Shown: positions 17,765 through 26,968, counted from the first letter of the stretch. The stretch is 64,000 nt of DNA from Thermohalobaculum sp039026375 (GCA_039026375.1 JBCCML010000018.1:1-64000); one strand, 5' to 3'. The notes: generated by a model from the letters alone, not told the origin. Translations and numbers: made by a program.

Positions 17765-18331
17765 TCAGAGATCCTGCTCTCCCCGCCCTCTAAGCCACTG
17801 CCGCAGACGGAACTCCGTTTCCGCATCGAACAGTTTTTCACCGCTGCGGATCAGATCCGCGAAGATCTCGGGAAAGATGTCTTGCGCAATCTTCAAGCCG
17901 AGTTCACCGCCGAGTTTCTGTGACCGTTCAAGGATGCGGGGTTGCGCTGTCACATACTCCTGCCCTTCTGGAGTTCGCAGGAATTCAGCGAATGCCGAGA
18001 TGGCTGCTGGGGAAACTTCAGCTCGGTATGATTGGACTAAAATTCCACGCAACTCGGCATGCACTGCCTCGATCATGGCGGCGCGAAATCGCGGAATGAT
18101 TTGTTTTTGCGCCGATCGGCTGAATTGGATCTCGCCATGTGGTGTTTTGATCGGGGCTCTGAACATCGCCTCTGTCCCCGGCCACAAGGCCACCATGATA
18201 CCATCGATGACTGCCTCAGACACCAGAGCGTCGGCAATGAAGGTCAAGTCCGCGTCTGCGTCGGCCATCACTGGTGTCGAGGCCAAACCGGCGATCAGCG
18301 CGGCAGCAATGCCAAAACGGCGCATGAGCAA
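17765..18331 (-). CDS. Exported DUF2059-type protein
   Basis: 188 residues with an N-terminal signal peptide (RRFGIAAALIAGLASTPVMA, cleavage near residue 23) and a helical DUF2059-like domain (YRAEVSPAAISAFAEFLRTPEGQEYV). Members of this family are periplasmic and have no known activity. It lies upstream of the ilv leader on the same strand, but the ilv promoter separates them. It follows miaA by 21 bases and may share its transcript. Confidence 0.75.
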   Translation of the reverse strand: MLMRRFGIAAALIAGLASTPVMADADADLTFIADALVSEAVIDGIMVALWPGTEAMFRAPIKTPHGEIQFSRSAQKQIIPRFRAAMIEAVHAELRGILVQSYRAEVSPAAISAFAEFLRTPEGQEYVTAQPRILERSQKLGGELGLKIAQDIFPEIFADLIRSGEKLFDAETEFRLRQWLRGRGEQDL

Positions 18332-18352
18332 CTCCAGGGAATGCGTGGATAA

Positions 18353-19270
18353 CTAGGATAGGACAATGCGCATGATGTCCGCAAGATCGCTGGGATGGCT
18401 GGGATCCTTTGTCTGCCAGTCACCCATCTGATTACGGATCCAGGTCAACTGCCGCTTAGCATAGCGCCGGGTCTCAGTCTTCGCCTGGCCGATCGCATCG
18501 TCGAGCGTAAGTTCGCCGCTCAGGTGCGCCAGTAGCTCACGCGCGCCGACAGCCTTGAGGTCGGGCAGGGTGGCGTAGGTGGCTTGGACGTGGCGGACCT
18601 CATCCAGCGCTCCCGCCGTGATCATTTGGTCGAAGCGTTGTTCGCAGCGGGCATATAGCCAATCGCGGGGCGGGACCAGCGCGATTGCCAGGGCCTGACC
18701 CAACGGGATCAGCGGCGGCGGCGTCGCTGCACGCCAATGGGCCAGACCCTGGCCTGTGGTCTCCAGAACCTCCCAAGCGCGCAGCACCCGACGGGGGTTG
18801 TCTAGGTCGGTCTGAGCCGCAGTCTTTGGGTCGCGGGCGGCCCAGGATTGGGTGAACGCGCGTAGGCCTAAACGGTCCAATTCCTGTTCCCCCCGGGCGC
18901 GGATCTCGTCCGGCGTTGGCGGGATCTCGACCAAACCTTCGGTTAGCGCTCGGAAGTACAGGCCTGTACCACCTACGATGATGGTCTGCACGCTTTCGTC
19001 CTGTGCTGCACGCAAGATCGGCCGCAGGTCTCGGAGCCAGTGTCCAACCGAGTACTCAGATGCCAGAGAAATATGCCCATAGAGATGATGCGGGGCACGC
19101 GCTGTTTCCGCATCGGACGGCCGGGCAGATAGGGTCTGCCACTCGCGAAAGATCTGTTGGCTGTCCGCATTGATCAGCATCCCGCCTGTGCGTTCGGCGA
19201 GCGCTAGCGCCAAACTGGATTTACCCGACGCCGTTGGGCCCGCAATCAGGATAGGCTTTGGTGCACTCAC
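18353..19270 (-). CDS. miaA: tRNA dimethylallyltransferase
   Basis: 305 residues. The P-loop GPTASGKSS is at about residues 11-19, followed by the DMAPP and tRNA-binding family blocks INADSQQIFREW, GGTGLYFRALTEGL and RRYAKRQLTWIRNQ. The enzyme transfers dimethylallyl to A37 of tRNAs that read UNN codons. The start is GTG 19270, overlapping the TGA of the SDR gene (GTGA), so the two are translationally coupled. Length is normal for the family. Confidence 0.96.
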   Translation of the reverse strand: MSAPKPILIAGPTASGKSSLALALAERTGGMLINADSQQIFREWQTLSARPSDAETARAPHHLYGHISLASEYSVGHWLRDLRPILRAAQDESVQTIIVGGTGLYFRALTEGLVEIPPTPDEIRARGEQELDRLGLRAFTQSWAARDPKTAAQTDLDNPRRVLRAWEVLETTGQGLAHWRAATPPPLIPLGQALAIALVPPRDWLYARCEQRFDQMITAGALDEVRHVQATYATLPDLKAVGARELLAHLSGELTLDDAIGQAKTETRRYAKRQLTWIRNQMGDWQTKDPSHPSDLADIMRIVLS

Positions 19271-20034
19271 ATCTTCACGCTCATCCCGCCGTCAACGACC
19301 AGCGTGTGACCATTGATGTAGGATGCCGCGTCCGAACAAAGGAAGACGACCGCGCCTGCAATCTCATGCGGTTCGCCCCAGCGTCCCATGGGATTACGAA
19401 CTTTCAAGAAGTCGGCGATCGCATCGTCGGCAACCCATGTTTCATTCGCCTCGGTTGCGAAGAACCCTGGTGCGATCGCGTTCACCCGAACACCGCGCCT
19501 GCCAAACTCCACGGCATGGGCACGCGTCATCGCTGCCAGCGCGCCTTTTGCCAAGGTGTAGCCGGGATCGGCAGGACCAGCCAAAGGCCCTGCTAACGAC
19601 GTCACGTTGACGATCGCGCCACGACCCTTTGTCAGCATGGCAGGTGTGAGGGCACGTGTAAGCCGGTAGGCGGCCAGCGCGTTGACGTCGAGCAGCATCT
19701 GAACGTCGTCCGCAGAAAGATCAGCCGTAGGTGCCCGTTGGCGCAGCGTCGCGTTGTTGATCAGGATGTCCATTTCGGGTGCGTCGGCCAACCATCCGGT
19801 CACCGCTGCAGGATCGGTGACGTCGAATGCGGCCGCATGTGCGCTGGCCCCACTTGCGCGGATTTGGGAGACGGCGTCGTCCAAGGGTGCCGCATTGCGT
19901 CCGTTCAGCCAGACCTCAGCCCCTGCTGTAGCAAGCGCGCCGGCCATGACGCAGCCCAGGCCACGCGCAGCGCCGGTAATCAGCGCCCGGCGCCCGTTTA
20001 GCGAAAACCCCGCAGGCTGCACCAAATTCACCAT
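19267..20034 (-). CDS. Short-chain dehydrogenase/reductase
   Basis: 255 residues of the classical SDR family. The cofactor motif TGAARGLG is at about residues 20-27, followed by NNAT, the catalytic Ser in NVTSLAG, and YTLAK with the catalytic Tyr and Lys. The C-terminus (DAASYINGHTLVVDGGMSVKM) is typical of 3-oxoacyl-ACP or gluconate-5-dehydrogenase-like members. A much longer open frame continues upstream through the rpsB region antisense; ATG 20034 matches the family's N-terminus. Substrate unknown. It is divergent from rpsB and coupled to miaA. Confidence 0.88.
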   Translation of the reverse strand: MVNLVQPAGFSLNGRRALITGAARGLGCVMAGALATAGAEVWLNGRNAAPLDDAVSQIRASGASAHAAAFDVTDPAAVTGWLADAPEMDILINNATLRQRAPTADLSADDVQMLLDVNALAAYRLTRALTPAMLTKGRGAIVNVTSLAGPLAGPADPGYTLAKGALAAMTRAHAVEFGRRGVRVNAIAPGFFATEANETWVADDAIADFLKVRNPMGRWGEPHEIAGAVVFLCSDAASYINGHTLVVDGGMSVKM

Positions 20035-20076
20035 ATGGGCGGCATAGCAAACCCATGCTGCCCCTGTCATCTGGCC

Positions 20077-20105
20077 TTGCCATCCCTGGAAACCCTCGCT
20101 ATACG
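20077..20105 (+). promoter_or_regulatory. rpsB promoter
   Basis: TTGCCA (20077-20082) and TATACG (20100-20105) with a 17-base spacer form a good housekeeping promoter. Transcription would start near 20112, giving a leader of about 108 bases before rpsB. Confidence 0.65.
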
Positions 20106-20124
20106 CCCGCGCACGAAATCCACA

Positions 20125-20193
20125 GGCGGGGCGGGTCCGCGGGGGAGACATCCCCAAGGGTCCACCGGTTGGGGCACTGCTCTGATCCCCGCC
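20125..20193 (+). promoter_or_regulatory. Structured rpsB leader, possible S2 autoregulatory site
   Basis: GGCGGGG (20125-20131) pairs with CCCCGCC (20187-20193), closing a region that contains the hairpin GGGGA-GACA-TCCCC (20142-20155). The structure ends 27 bases before the rpsB start. In many bacteria ribosomal protein S2 represses its own mRNA through a leader structure. Whether this leader does so is inference from position and folding only. Confidence 0.35.
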
Positions 20194-20220
20194 GAGGCGA
20201 AACCGGAAAGGAAAACGCAG

Positions 20221-21105
20221 ATGGCTCTGCCTGAATTTTCTATGCGCCAGCTTCTTGAAGCAGGCGTTCACTTTGGTCACCAGACACACCGCTGGAATCC
20301 TAAGATGAGCGAGTTCATCTATGGATCGCGGAACGGCATTCACATCATCAACCTGACCGAGACGGTGCCGCTTCTGGATGCGGCGCTGAACTCCATGCGC
20401 GAGTGCGTGGCCAAAGGTGGGCGGATCTTGTTTGTGGGGACAAAGCGTCAAGCTCAGGCGGCCATCAAGGACGCTGCCGAGCGCTCGGCTCAGCACTTCA
20501 TGAACCACCGCTGGTTGGGCGGCACGCTGACGAACTGGAAAACGGTCAGCCAGTCGATCAATCGTCTGCGTGAATTGGACGAGTTGATGGAAGGTGGCGA
20601 GGTGCAGGGCTTCACTAAAAAGGAGCGGCTCAACCTGGAGCGTGAGCGCGGCAAACTGCAGGCCTCGCTGGGTGGTATCCGTGACATGGGCGGCACGCCG
20701 GACATGCTGTTTGTGGTTGATACCAACAAAGAAGACTTGGCCGTGGCCGAGGCCCGAAAGCTGGGCATCCCGGTGGTTGCGATCCTTGACACCAATTCGG
20801 ACCCTGCCGGCGTCGACTACCCGATCCCAGGCAATGACGATGCCTCGCGCGCGATTTCGCTTTACTGTGATCTGGCCGCGCGCGCTGTGATTGACGGCAT
20901 GGCCAGTCAACTGGATGCCGCAGGCTTTGATTTGGGCGAACTGGAAGACGTCCCGGTCGAGGAAGCCCTCGCCGAAGACGCACCTGCGGAAGATCCGGGT
21001 GCCGCGGCTGAACCACCTGCTGAACCAGTGGTGGCCGAATCCGAAGCCCCTGCTGCAGATGCGGCGGCGGAAGAGACACCGGCCGATGAAGCCAAGGCAG
21101 GCTGA
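20221..21105 (+). CDS. rpsB: 30S ribosomal protein S2
   Basis: 294 residues. Core residues 1 to about 240 are unmistakable S2 (LLEAGVHFGHQTHRWNPKM, FVGTKRQAQ, NHRWLGGTLTNWKT, PDMLFVVDTNKE, GNDDASRAI). The last 50 or so residues are an acidic Ala/Glu/Pro tail, as seen in Roseobacter-group S2. The protein anchors S1 and completes the small subunit. ATG 20221 follows AAAGGA; the open frame from 20035 is upstream leader. tsf follows after 104 bases, with two hairpins in between, the standard rpsB-tsf order. Confidence 0.98.
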   Translation: MALPEFSMRQLLEAGVHFGHQTHRWNPKMSEFIYGSRNGIHIINLTETVPLLDAALNSMRECVAKGGRILFVGTKRQAQAAIKDAAERSAQHFMNHRWLGGTLTNWKTVSQSINRLRELDELMEGGEVQGFTKKERLNLERERGKLQASLGGIRDMGGTPDMLFVVDTNKEDLAVAEARKLGIPVVAILDTNSDPAGVDYPIPGNDDASRAISLYCDLAARAVIDGMASQLDAAGFDLGELEDVPVEEALAEDAPAEDPGAAAEPPAEPVVAESEAPAADAAAEETPADEAKAG

Positions 21106-21209
21106 TACGATACCGGCGGCTGCGCAGGGATGCAGCCGCGCCACCCAGAATCGTAGACGATCGCCGGCCGGCTGCGAGGCCGGCAGTTAATAAATGGATG
21201 GAGAAGACG

Positions 21210-22088
21210 ATGGCGATTACGGCAGCCATGGTGAAAGAGCTTCGCGACAAGACCGGCGCGGGCATGATGGACGCAAAAAAAGCGCTGACAGAGAACGATG
21301 GCGACATGGAGTCCGCCATTGACTGGCTTCGCACTAAAGGTATTGCCAAGGCCGGTAAGAAAGCGGGTCGGACGGCTGCTGAGGGCCTGGTTGCCGTGGC
21401 GGTAGACGGTGGTACCGGGGTTTTGGTCGAGGTTAACTCGGAGACGGACTTCGTTGCACGCAATGCGGAGTTCCAGGAAATGGTCGGCGAAATCGCAAAG
21501 GTCGCCCTGGGTGTGGACGATGTGGAGGCCCTGAAGGCTGCACCCATGGGTGGCAAGACCGTCGCTGAGATCATCACCGACAAAGTTGCGACGATCGGTG
21601 AAAACATGTCGCTGCGGCGCATGTCCAAAGTCTCTGGTGGGGCAGTAGCCTCTTATGTTCATAACGCCGTCGTACCCAGCATGGGCAAGATTGGTGTGCT
21701 TGTTGCGATGGACAAGGACGCAGAGATTGGCCGCCAGGTTGCGATGCATGTCGCCGCCCACGACCCGCGCCCTCAGGCTTTGAACGAGGCTGAATTGGAT
21801 CAGGCGATTGTTGATAAGGAGCGTGATGTGCAGATGGATATCGCGCGCGAGTCCGGCAAGCCTGAAGCAGTGATCGAAAAGATGATCGTGGGGCGCATGA
21901 AGAAGTTCCTGGCGGAGATCACGCTTCTCAACCAGCAGTTTGTCGTCAATCCCGATCTGACGGTCGAAAAGGCCGCTGCCGAGGCTGGTGTGACCGTCGA
22001 CGGCTTCGCCCGGTTCGAGGTCGGGGACGGCATTGAAAAAGAAGAAGAGGACTTCGCGGCCGAGGTTGCGAAGACAATGGGCGGCTAA
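21210..22088 (+). CDS. tsf: Elongation factor Ts
   Basis: 292 residues. The UBA-like N-terminus (ITAAMVKELRDKTGAGMMDAKKAL) and the signature EVNSETDFVARN are both present. EF-Ts recycles EF-Tu by GDP release. ATG 21210 is preferred to the ATG at 21198 because it begins the conserved MAIT sequence and has GGAG 8 bases upstream. A strong terminator follows at 22124-22161. Confidence 0.98.
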   Translation: MAITAAMVKELRDKTGAGMMDAKKALTENDGDMESAIDWLRTKGIAKAGKKAGRTAAEGLVAVAVDGGTGVLVEVNSETDFVARNAEFQEMVGEIAKVALGVDDVEALKAAPMGGKTVAEIITDKVATIGENMSLRRMSKVSGGAVASYVHNAVVPSMGKIGVLVAMDKDAEIGRQVAMHVAAHDPRPQALNEAELDQAIVDKERDVQMDIARESGKPEAVIEKMIVGRMKKFLAEITLLNQQFVVNPDLTVEKAAAEAGVTVDGFARFEVGDGIEKEEEDFAAEVAKTMGG

Positions 22089-22123
22089 GCCTAGTCAATT
22101 CCCAAACATCGCCTCTGAAAAAC

Positions 22124-22161
22124 ACGGGCGCGCAGCCAATCCTGCGCGCCCCCCGTTTTTT
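22124..22161 (+). terminator. Intrinsic terminator after tsf
   Basis: GGGCGCGCAG (22126-22135) pairs with CTGCGCGCCC (22142-22151) around the loop CCAATC, followed by six Ts at 22156-22161. Polarity and position fit the end of the rpsB-tsf transcript. Confidence 0.9.
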
Positions 22162-22177
22162 GGGATTGTCGCCGAGA

Positions 22178-22471
22178 CTAATCCAAGCCCTCCACAAGCA
22201 CGATGGTTGCTGTACTGACCGGAGTGCGGTGCGCCTTGGCCGCCCGATACTCCGGAGAGTGATAGCAGGCCTTGGCGGCAGCCAGGCTGTCGAACTCCAG
22301 CACCACATGACGGGAACGGCCGAGCGCGCCCTCGACCTCTTCGTAGGCGCCGCCGCGAGCCAAAAACTTGGGTTGCCATTTGTCGAAGGCGGCCTTGGCT
22401 CCTTCAACGTAGTTTACGTAGGTGTCCGGGTCGTCGATTTCGACATGGGCGATCCAATATCCCTTAGGCAT
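22178..22471 (-). CDS. DUF1330 protein
   Basis: 97 residues forming one ferredoxin-like dimeric alpha/beta barrel domain of the DUF1330 type (GYWIAHVEIDDPDTYVNYVEGA, RHVVLEFDSLAAAKACYHSPEYRAAKAHR). The family has no established reaction. It lies 11 bases downstream of xseA on the same strand and may be read from the same mRNA. Length is typical. Confidence 0.85.
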   Translation of the reverse strand: MPKGYWIAHVEIDDPDTYVNYVEGAKAAFDKWQPKFLARGGAYEEVEGALGRSRHVVLEFDSLAAAKACYHSPEYRAAKAHRTPVSTATIVLVEGLD

Positions 22472-22482
22472 GTCGTGCTCCT

Positions 22483-23979
22483 TCAGAACAGGCTGCCCTG
22501 ATCGGGCGCGTCCGCTTTCTGCTTTGTTTGCTTAAGCGGTTTCTTGCGGGGCGAGCGATCTGTCTCGCCCGTCGTTACTGCTAGTCTCTCGTCGCCGCCG
22601 AATTCGATTTCGAGCGCTCCGTCAGACGGCAAGTCGGCTAGGCGTGAGATCACGGTGCCCTTTTGATTTCGAACAACGGCATAGCCACGGGCCAGCGTTG
22701 ACTTGTAGGAGAAGACACTGAGCGTTCGGCTGAGAGCGACTAAGCTATCGCGCCAGCTTGTCTGCGCCCTGGTAATCGCCGGAGACAGGCGATCGCCGCG
22801 GTCATCGAGGCGCTCTCTCCGCTGTGTCAGCCGTTCTGTTAGGCGCCCTGGGGTCAACTGTGACGTGACCTCGGTGAAGCGCAAGCGCGCTCCTTGCGCG
22901 TGGTTCGTCAGCGCAGGGCCCAGGGCAGCTGAAACTTCACGCAGATCCCTATGCGCATCGGCCAGTATGCGTTCTGCGTTTGGCATTTGCGCCGTGGCCA
23001 GATCCAGGCGCTGACGCTTTTCCGCAAGAATTTGTTCGGGCTTCGGCAGCCCACGCGCCAAGTCGGTCAGTCTTTGGCGTCGACGGTCAACACTGAGTTG
23101 TAGCGCGCGAACCCTTCGGCTTTGCAGGTCAGCCATGAAAGCCATGAGATCGGCGCGCACTGGCACTGCCATTTCTGCTGCGGCTGTCGGGGTCGGCGCC
23201 CGCCGGTCAGCAGCGAAATCGATCAGCGTAGTGTCGGTTTCGTGTCCAACAGCTGAGATGAGCGGCATGGCGCTTGCCGCGGCGGCCCGGACCACCGATT
23301 CCTCGTTAAACCCCCAAAGATCTTCCACGGAGCCGCCGCCGCGGGCGACGATGATGACGTCTGGTTGAGTGCCGGCTTTTAGCGTCGAGAAACCGCGAAT
23401 GGCGGCAGCAACCTCTGGCGCACACTTTTCACCTTGGACGGCAACGGGCCAAACGATGACTTCGACAGGAAAACGCTCTGATAGGCGGTGTAGAATATCG
23501 CGGATCACGGCGCCGGATGGCGATGTGATGACGCCAATTCTTCGCGGCAGGTACGGCAGGGGCCTCTTGGCGGCCTCATCAAACAGGCCTTCTGCAGCAA
23601 GTGCTTTGCGCCGTTTTTCCAACATTGCCATCAAAGCGCCGATGCCGGCGGGAGCAATGTCTTCGATGATGATCTGATACCTCGATTGGCCAGCAAAGGT
23701 TGTCAGTCTGCCAGTTGCAACGACCTCCATCCCCTCTTCGGGCTGGGCCGCTAGCCCTGCAGCCACGCCTTTCCATATGACACCCGCTAACACCGAGCGA
23801 TCGTCTTTCAGGTCGAGATACAGGTGACCGGACCGTGGTCGAGACACGCGGCCAACCTCTCCGCGCACCCGAACGTGCCCAAACGCGCCTTCAACTGTCC
23901 GTTTCACCGCCCCCGAGAGTTCCGAAACGGTGAACTCTGGCGCGTTCCCGGGTGCTTCCTCATCGATCAGGCTGGACAT
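22483..23979 (-). CDS. xseA: Exodeoxyribonuclease VII large subunit
   Basis: 498 residues. The N-terminal OB domain (EFTVSELSGAVKRTVEGAFG, VRGEVGRVSRPRSGHLYLDLKD) is followed by the catalytic domain with GGGSVEDLWGFNEE, SAVGHETDTTLIDFAADRRAPTPTAAAE. It degrades single-stranded DNA together with XseB, which is not in the window. ATG 23979 follows AAAGGG by 5 bases; an ATG 15 bases earlier is possible. The extra N-terminal frame to 24276 lacks family similarity and overlaps the divergent gene at 24040. Confidence 0.96.
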   Translation of the reverse strand: MSSLIDEEAPGNAPEFTVSELSGAVKRTVEGAFGHVRVRGEVGRVSRPRSGHLYLDLKDDRSVLAGVIWKGVAAGLAAQPEEGMEVVATGRLTTFAGQSRYQIIIEDIAPAGIGALMAMLEKRRKALAAEGLFDEAAKRPLPYLPRRIGVITSPSGAVIRDILHRLSERFPVEVIVWPVAVQGEKCAPEVAAAIRGFSTLKAGTQPDVIIVARGGGSVEDLWGFNEESVVRAAAASAMPLISAVGHETDTTLIDFAADRRAPTPTAAAEMAVPVRADLMAFMADLQSRRVRALQLSVDRRRQRLTDLARGLPKPEQILAEKRQRLDLATAQMPNAERILADAHRDLREVSAALGPALTNHAQGARLRFTEVTSQLTPGRLTERLTQRRERLDDRGDRLSPAITRAQTSWRDSLVALSRTLSVFSYKSTLARGYAVVRNQKGTVISRLADLPSDGALEIEFGGDERLAVTTGETDRSPRKKPLKQTKQKADAPDQGSLF

Positions 23980-24039
23980 TGAACCCTTTCCCATACGCGG
24001 GGTCTGGACGAGTTTGCATGTTTCGTTCAGATAACCGCA

Positions 24040-24675
24040 ATGGTTAAGTTCCCCGCGAGTATCTATGCGTCGGCGAAGGCGCGCGCACTGACCGATCGGC
24101 TGGGCGTCTCTCCAGTAGACCTGCCTGCGGGTGGCAATTGGTATCCAGACGAAACAGTGTTGGAACTGATGGTTGACCTCGTCGAAGAGATCAAGCCTCT
24201 TGAGATTGTCGTCTGCGGATCGGGGATTTCTGTCCCCGTCTTGGCTTTGGCGTGTCGGCTCGCAGGGCGTGGTCATGTGTCAGCACTGGAACATGACGAT
24301 CGTGCCAGGGTCGTCACTGCGTCAATGCTAGTTGAGCTCGGATTGGATGCCCGGCTCCACCGCGCTGAGCTAATCGAGTACGACAAGCACAATTTCTGGT
24401 ACGCGCGATGGGCGATCGCGGCATTACCTGAGAGCATTGACCTACTGATAATTGACGGCCCAGGTCACTTTGCTGGGCGGAGTCCGCGTTGGCCGGCGGG
24501 GCCGGAGCTCTTTCCTAGTCTCAGGGATAGTGCCGCAGTCTTGTTAGATGACGGTCATAGGGTCAAAGAGCGAAAGGCCCTGGCGGCCTGGGCTCGTGAG
24601 TTCCCGTTGTGGCAGCCTGTGCAACATGCACGCGGTGGGAATGCAGTTGTTTTGCGGCAAAAGGGGGCGATCTGA
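24040..24675 (+). CDS. SAM-dependent methyltransferase-like protein
   Basis: 211 residues with a class I methyltransferase fold: IVVCGSGISVPVLALAC (glycine-rich loop, about residue 60), VSALEHDDRAR (acidic ribose-binding end of beta2) and LLIIDGPGHF, like Methyltransf_24 members. The stop TGA overlaps the purD ATG (TGATG), so it is coupled to purD. Acceptor unknown. The ribosome-binding site is weak and the start is chosen by the family-like length. Confidence 0.65.
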   Translation: MVKFPASIYASAKARALTDRLGVSPVDLPAGGNWYPDETVLELMVDLVEEIKPLEIVVCGSGISVPVLALACRLAGRGHVSALEHDDRARVVTASMLVELGLDARLHRAELIEYDKHNFWYARWAIAALPESIDLLIIDGPGHFAGRSPRWPAGPELFPSLRDSAAVLLDDGHRVKERKALAAWAREFPLWQPVQHARGGNAVVLRQKGAI

Positions 24676-25949
24676 TGCACGTACTAGTCTTAGGCAGTGG
24701 TGGTCGCGAACATGCCCTTGCCTGGAAGATTGCGCAATCGCCGCTTGTTACCCGCTTAAGTGCCGCACCGGGTAACGCGGGGATCTTGGATGTCGCTGAG
24801 TGCTGCTCGATAGAGATAATGGATGGCCAGGCAGTTGCTGACTGGGCAACGAGTAATGCTGTTGACCTGGTCGTTGTGGGGCCCGAGGCACCACTTGCGG
24901 CAGGCGTTGCCGATTCATTGCGGGATGCCGGGGTCGCCGTGTTCGGACCATCAGCTGCGGCCGCGCAGCTGGAAGCTTCGAAGGCATTTACAAAAGAGAT
25001 TTGTGATGCTTGCGGTGCGCCGACAGCTAAGTGGGCCCGGTTCAGCGACGCGGAAGTTGCGTTGGCTTATGTGCGGTCAGAGGGGGCACCTATCGTCATA
25101 AAAGCGGACGGACTAGCCGCTGGTAAGGGCGTTGTTGTTGCCGAAACGCTGGAACAGGCCGAGACCGCTATTGCCGATATGTTGGGTGGTGCTTTCGGGG
25201 ACGCGGGCGCTGAAATCGTAATCGAAGAATTCATGGAAGGCGAGGAAGTGTCCTTGTTTGTCCTTAGTGACGGGGAGAGTGTGCTGCCCATCGGCTCCGC
25301 GCAGGATCACAAAAGGGCATTTGACGGTGACCAGGGGCCGAACACCGGCGGGATGGGAGCATATTCACCAGCCCCGGTCATGACGTCAGATGTCGAAGCC
25401 CAGGCACTTGATCGAATAGTTCGACCAACAATCACCGAGATGGCGCGCCGGGGCGCACCGTTTCAAGGGGTTCTCTTCGCCGGGTTGATGGTCGGTCCTG
25501 ATGGTCCCCGCCTTGTGGAGTACAATGTTCGGTTCGGCGATCCAGAATGTCAGGTTCTTATGCTCCGGCTCCAGTCAGACATTACTCCGCTGTTGCTGGC
25601 ATCGGCAAAGGGCGGGCTAGAACAGTGCGGAGCCGATTGGCGACCTGAACCTGCAATCACCGTGGTTATGGCCGCATCTGGCTATCCAGGAGAATACGAA
25701 AAAGGAACCCGGATTCGCGGGCTGGAAAAGGCGGCCGAGATAGAGGGCGCCATGATCTTCCATGCGGGAACAGCACGGGGCAGCGATGGCATTGAGGCCG
25801 CCGGTGGGCGTGTTCTGAATGTATCTGCACTCAGGGAAGATCTATCGCAAGCGCGAGATGTCGCATACGAGGCGATCCAACTTATTGACTGGCCAAACGG
25901 CTTTTTCCGTCGTGACATTGGATGGAGGGCGTTGAGCGGACCGCTGTGA
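24675..25949 (+). CDS. purD: Phosphoribosylamine-glycine ligase
   Basis: 424 residues of the GARS ATP-grasp enzyme: VLVLGSGGREHALAWK, GPEAPLAAGVAD, IVIKADGLAAGKGVVVAE, DHKRAFDGDQGPNTGGMGAYSPAP and EYNVRFGDPECQ. It joins glycine to phosphoribosylamine in purine synthesis. ATG 24675 overlaps the upstream gene's stop; the in-frame extension from 24609 is not conserved. It converges with the gene at 25982, separated by 32 bases containing a short AGCGG/CCGCT hairpin. Confidence 0.97.
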   Translation: MHVLVLGSGGREHALAWKIAQSPLVTRLSAAPGNAGILDVAECCSIEIMDGQAVADWATSNAVDLVVVGPEAPLAAGVADSLRDAGVAVFGPSAAAAQLEASKAFTKEICDACGAPTAKWARFSDAEVALAYVRSEGAPIVIKADGLAAGKGVVVAETLEQAETAIADMLGGAFGDAGAEIVIEEFMEGEEVSLFVLSDGESVLPIGSAQDHKRAFDGDQGPNTGGMGAYSPAPVMTSDVEAQALDRIVRPTITEMARRGAPFQGVLFAGLMVGPDGPRLVEYNVRFGDPECQVLMLRLQSDITPLLLASAKGGLEQCGADWRPEPAITVVMAASGYPGEYEKGTRIRGLEKAAEIEGAMIFHAGTARGSDGIEAAGGRVLNVSALREDLSQARDVAYEAIQLIDWPNGFFRRDIGWRALSGPL

Positions 25950-25981
25950 ATGCCAAGTAAGATCGAAGCCCAGCGGCTACC

Positions 25982-26968
25982 TTAACCGCTGCCGCCGAAG
26001 AGATCCGACAGACTCTCTTCAAGTACCGTAAGATCACAGCTGAAGCTCTGGTTTTCGATGATGATACCAGAACGGTTCCTGTCACACTCTGGGGCATTGC
26101 GAGCCGAAGGGACGACAAGTAGCCCGTCTAAAGCTGCTGCGCGAAGTTGCTCTTCGTTCCGCATACGTGCTCGATACTCCGCCAATCGCGTGCCACTGGT
26201 ACGTCTCAGTTCCAAGTGTTGAGTGCCCTCAATGTATCCAGTGCCAAGATGACCGGCCGCGACCTGCCAAGCTGTGATGGCTTTACGCGTATTTGGTCCA
26301 AAAACCCCGTCGATCCCCATCGGATCGTGACCAAGAACGCGCAGATCAGCCTGAATGCGTCGGCGCTGTTTGGGCTCCAATGCCAGGGCGTTTTCCGCTA
26401 ACTCCGCTGCGAGGATTGCGGGAATGGCCGGCCATGGGCCACGCTCCGGTTTGTGGAGGCCGCGGCGGGGCGATGTCGCGATTGGAGAACGCTCGATCGC
26501 ACCGGCGAGTAGCGTATCCGCCGCCTCCCCGGCGGGCAGGGTTAGCGCTGGTGTTCCCGTCCCAGCTGAAGGTGGTCTGGTGACCACCGGCTCTGGAGAA
26601 CGAAACGGATGGGCGGTAATTGGCGCTAGATCGATGTTCTGGCCGGCCGCAAGTACCCGCGATCCGATATGGACCTCTTCTGCCGATCGAGGGTTGGAAG
26701 ACTGCGCGAACACCTCCGCTGGGGTCGGCGACAACCTCAATGGTTCGGGTTGGCCGTGACCCGAGGCCATTACGCCTACGGATTGTAAGCGCGGTAATTC
26801 GTTCGTTGCGGTCTTTGGGTCAATTTCTGCGATCTGGTTCAAGGACGCGACGATAAAAGGGCTAGCTGCAGCCACCACCGCAAGTGCGAACCCGCCCATA
26901 GCCCAACCACCTCCCAAGAGTGGGGCCGGGTTGGCAAACACATCGTATCTGTCAGGTCGGTTCCGCAT
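25982..26968 (-). CDS. Membrane-anchored protein with a peptidoglycan-binding domain
   Basis: 328 residues. One membrane helix near residues 23-42 (WAMGGFALAVVAAASPFIVA) is followed by a long Pro/Ser-rich region (about 55-190). Then comes a PG_binding_1-like domain (RRRIQADLRVLGHDPMGIDGVFGPNTRKAITAWQ, about 195-235) and a short C-terminal tail with two Cys that could bridge. It probably sits in the inner membrane and contacts murein. No enzymatic domain is seen. Confidence 0.72.
   Translation of the reverse strand: MRNRPDRYDVFANPAPLLGGGWAMGGFALAVVAAASPFIVASLNQIAEIDPKTATNELPRLQSVGVMASGHGQPEPLRLSPTPAEVFAQSSNPRSAEEVHIGSRVLAAGQNIDLAPITAHPFRSPEPVVTRPPSAGTGTPALTLPAGEAADTLLAGAIERSPIATSPRRGLHKPERGPWPAIPAILAAELAENALALEPKQRRRIQADLRVLGHDPMGIDGVFGPNTRKAITAWQVAAGHLGTGYIEGTQHLELRRTSGTRLAEYRARMRNEEQLRAAALDGLLVVPSARNAPECDRNRSGIIIENQSFSCDLTVLEESLSDLFGGSG

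Noticed and set aside
19267..21144. Very long minus-strand open frame covering the SDR and all of rpsB
   Set aside because: Only the part below 20034 is SDR; the remainder is antisense to rpsB, a result of GC-rich codon bias.
24609..24675. Upstream extension of purD into the methyltransferase-like gene
   Set aside because: The 22 extra codons are not PurD-like; the conserved protein starts at MHVLVLGSGGREHA, ATG 24675.
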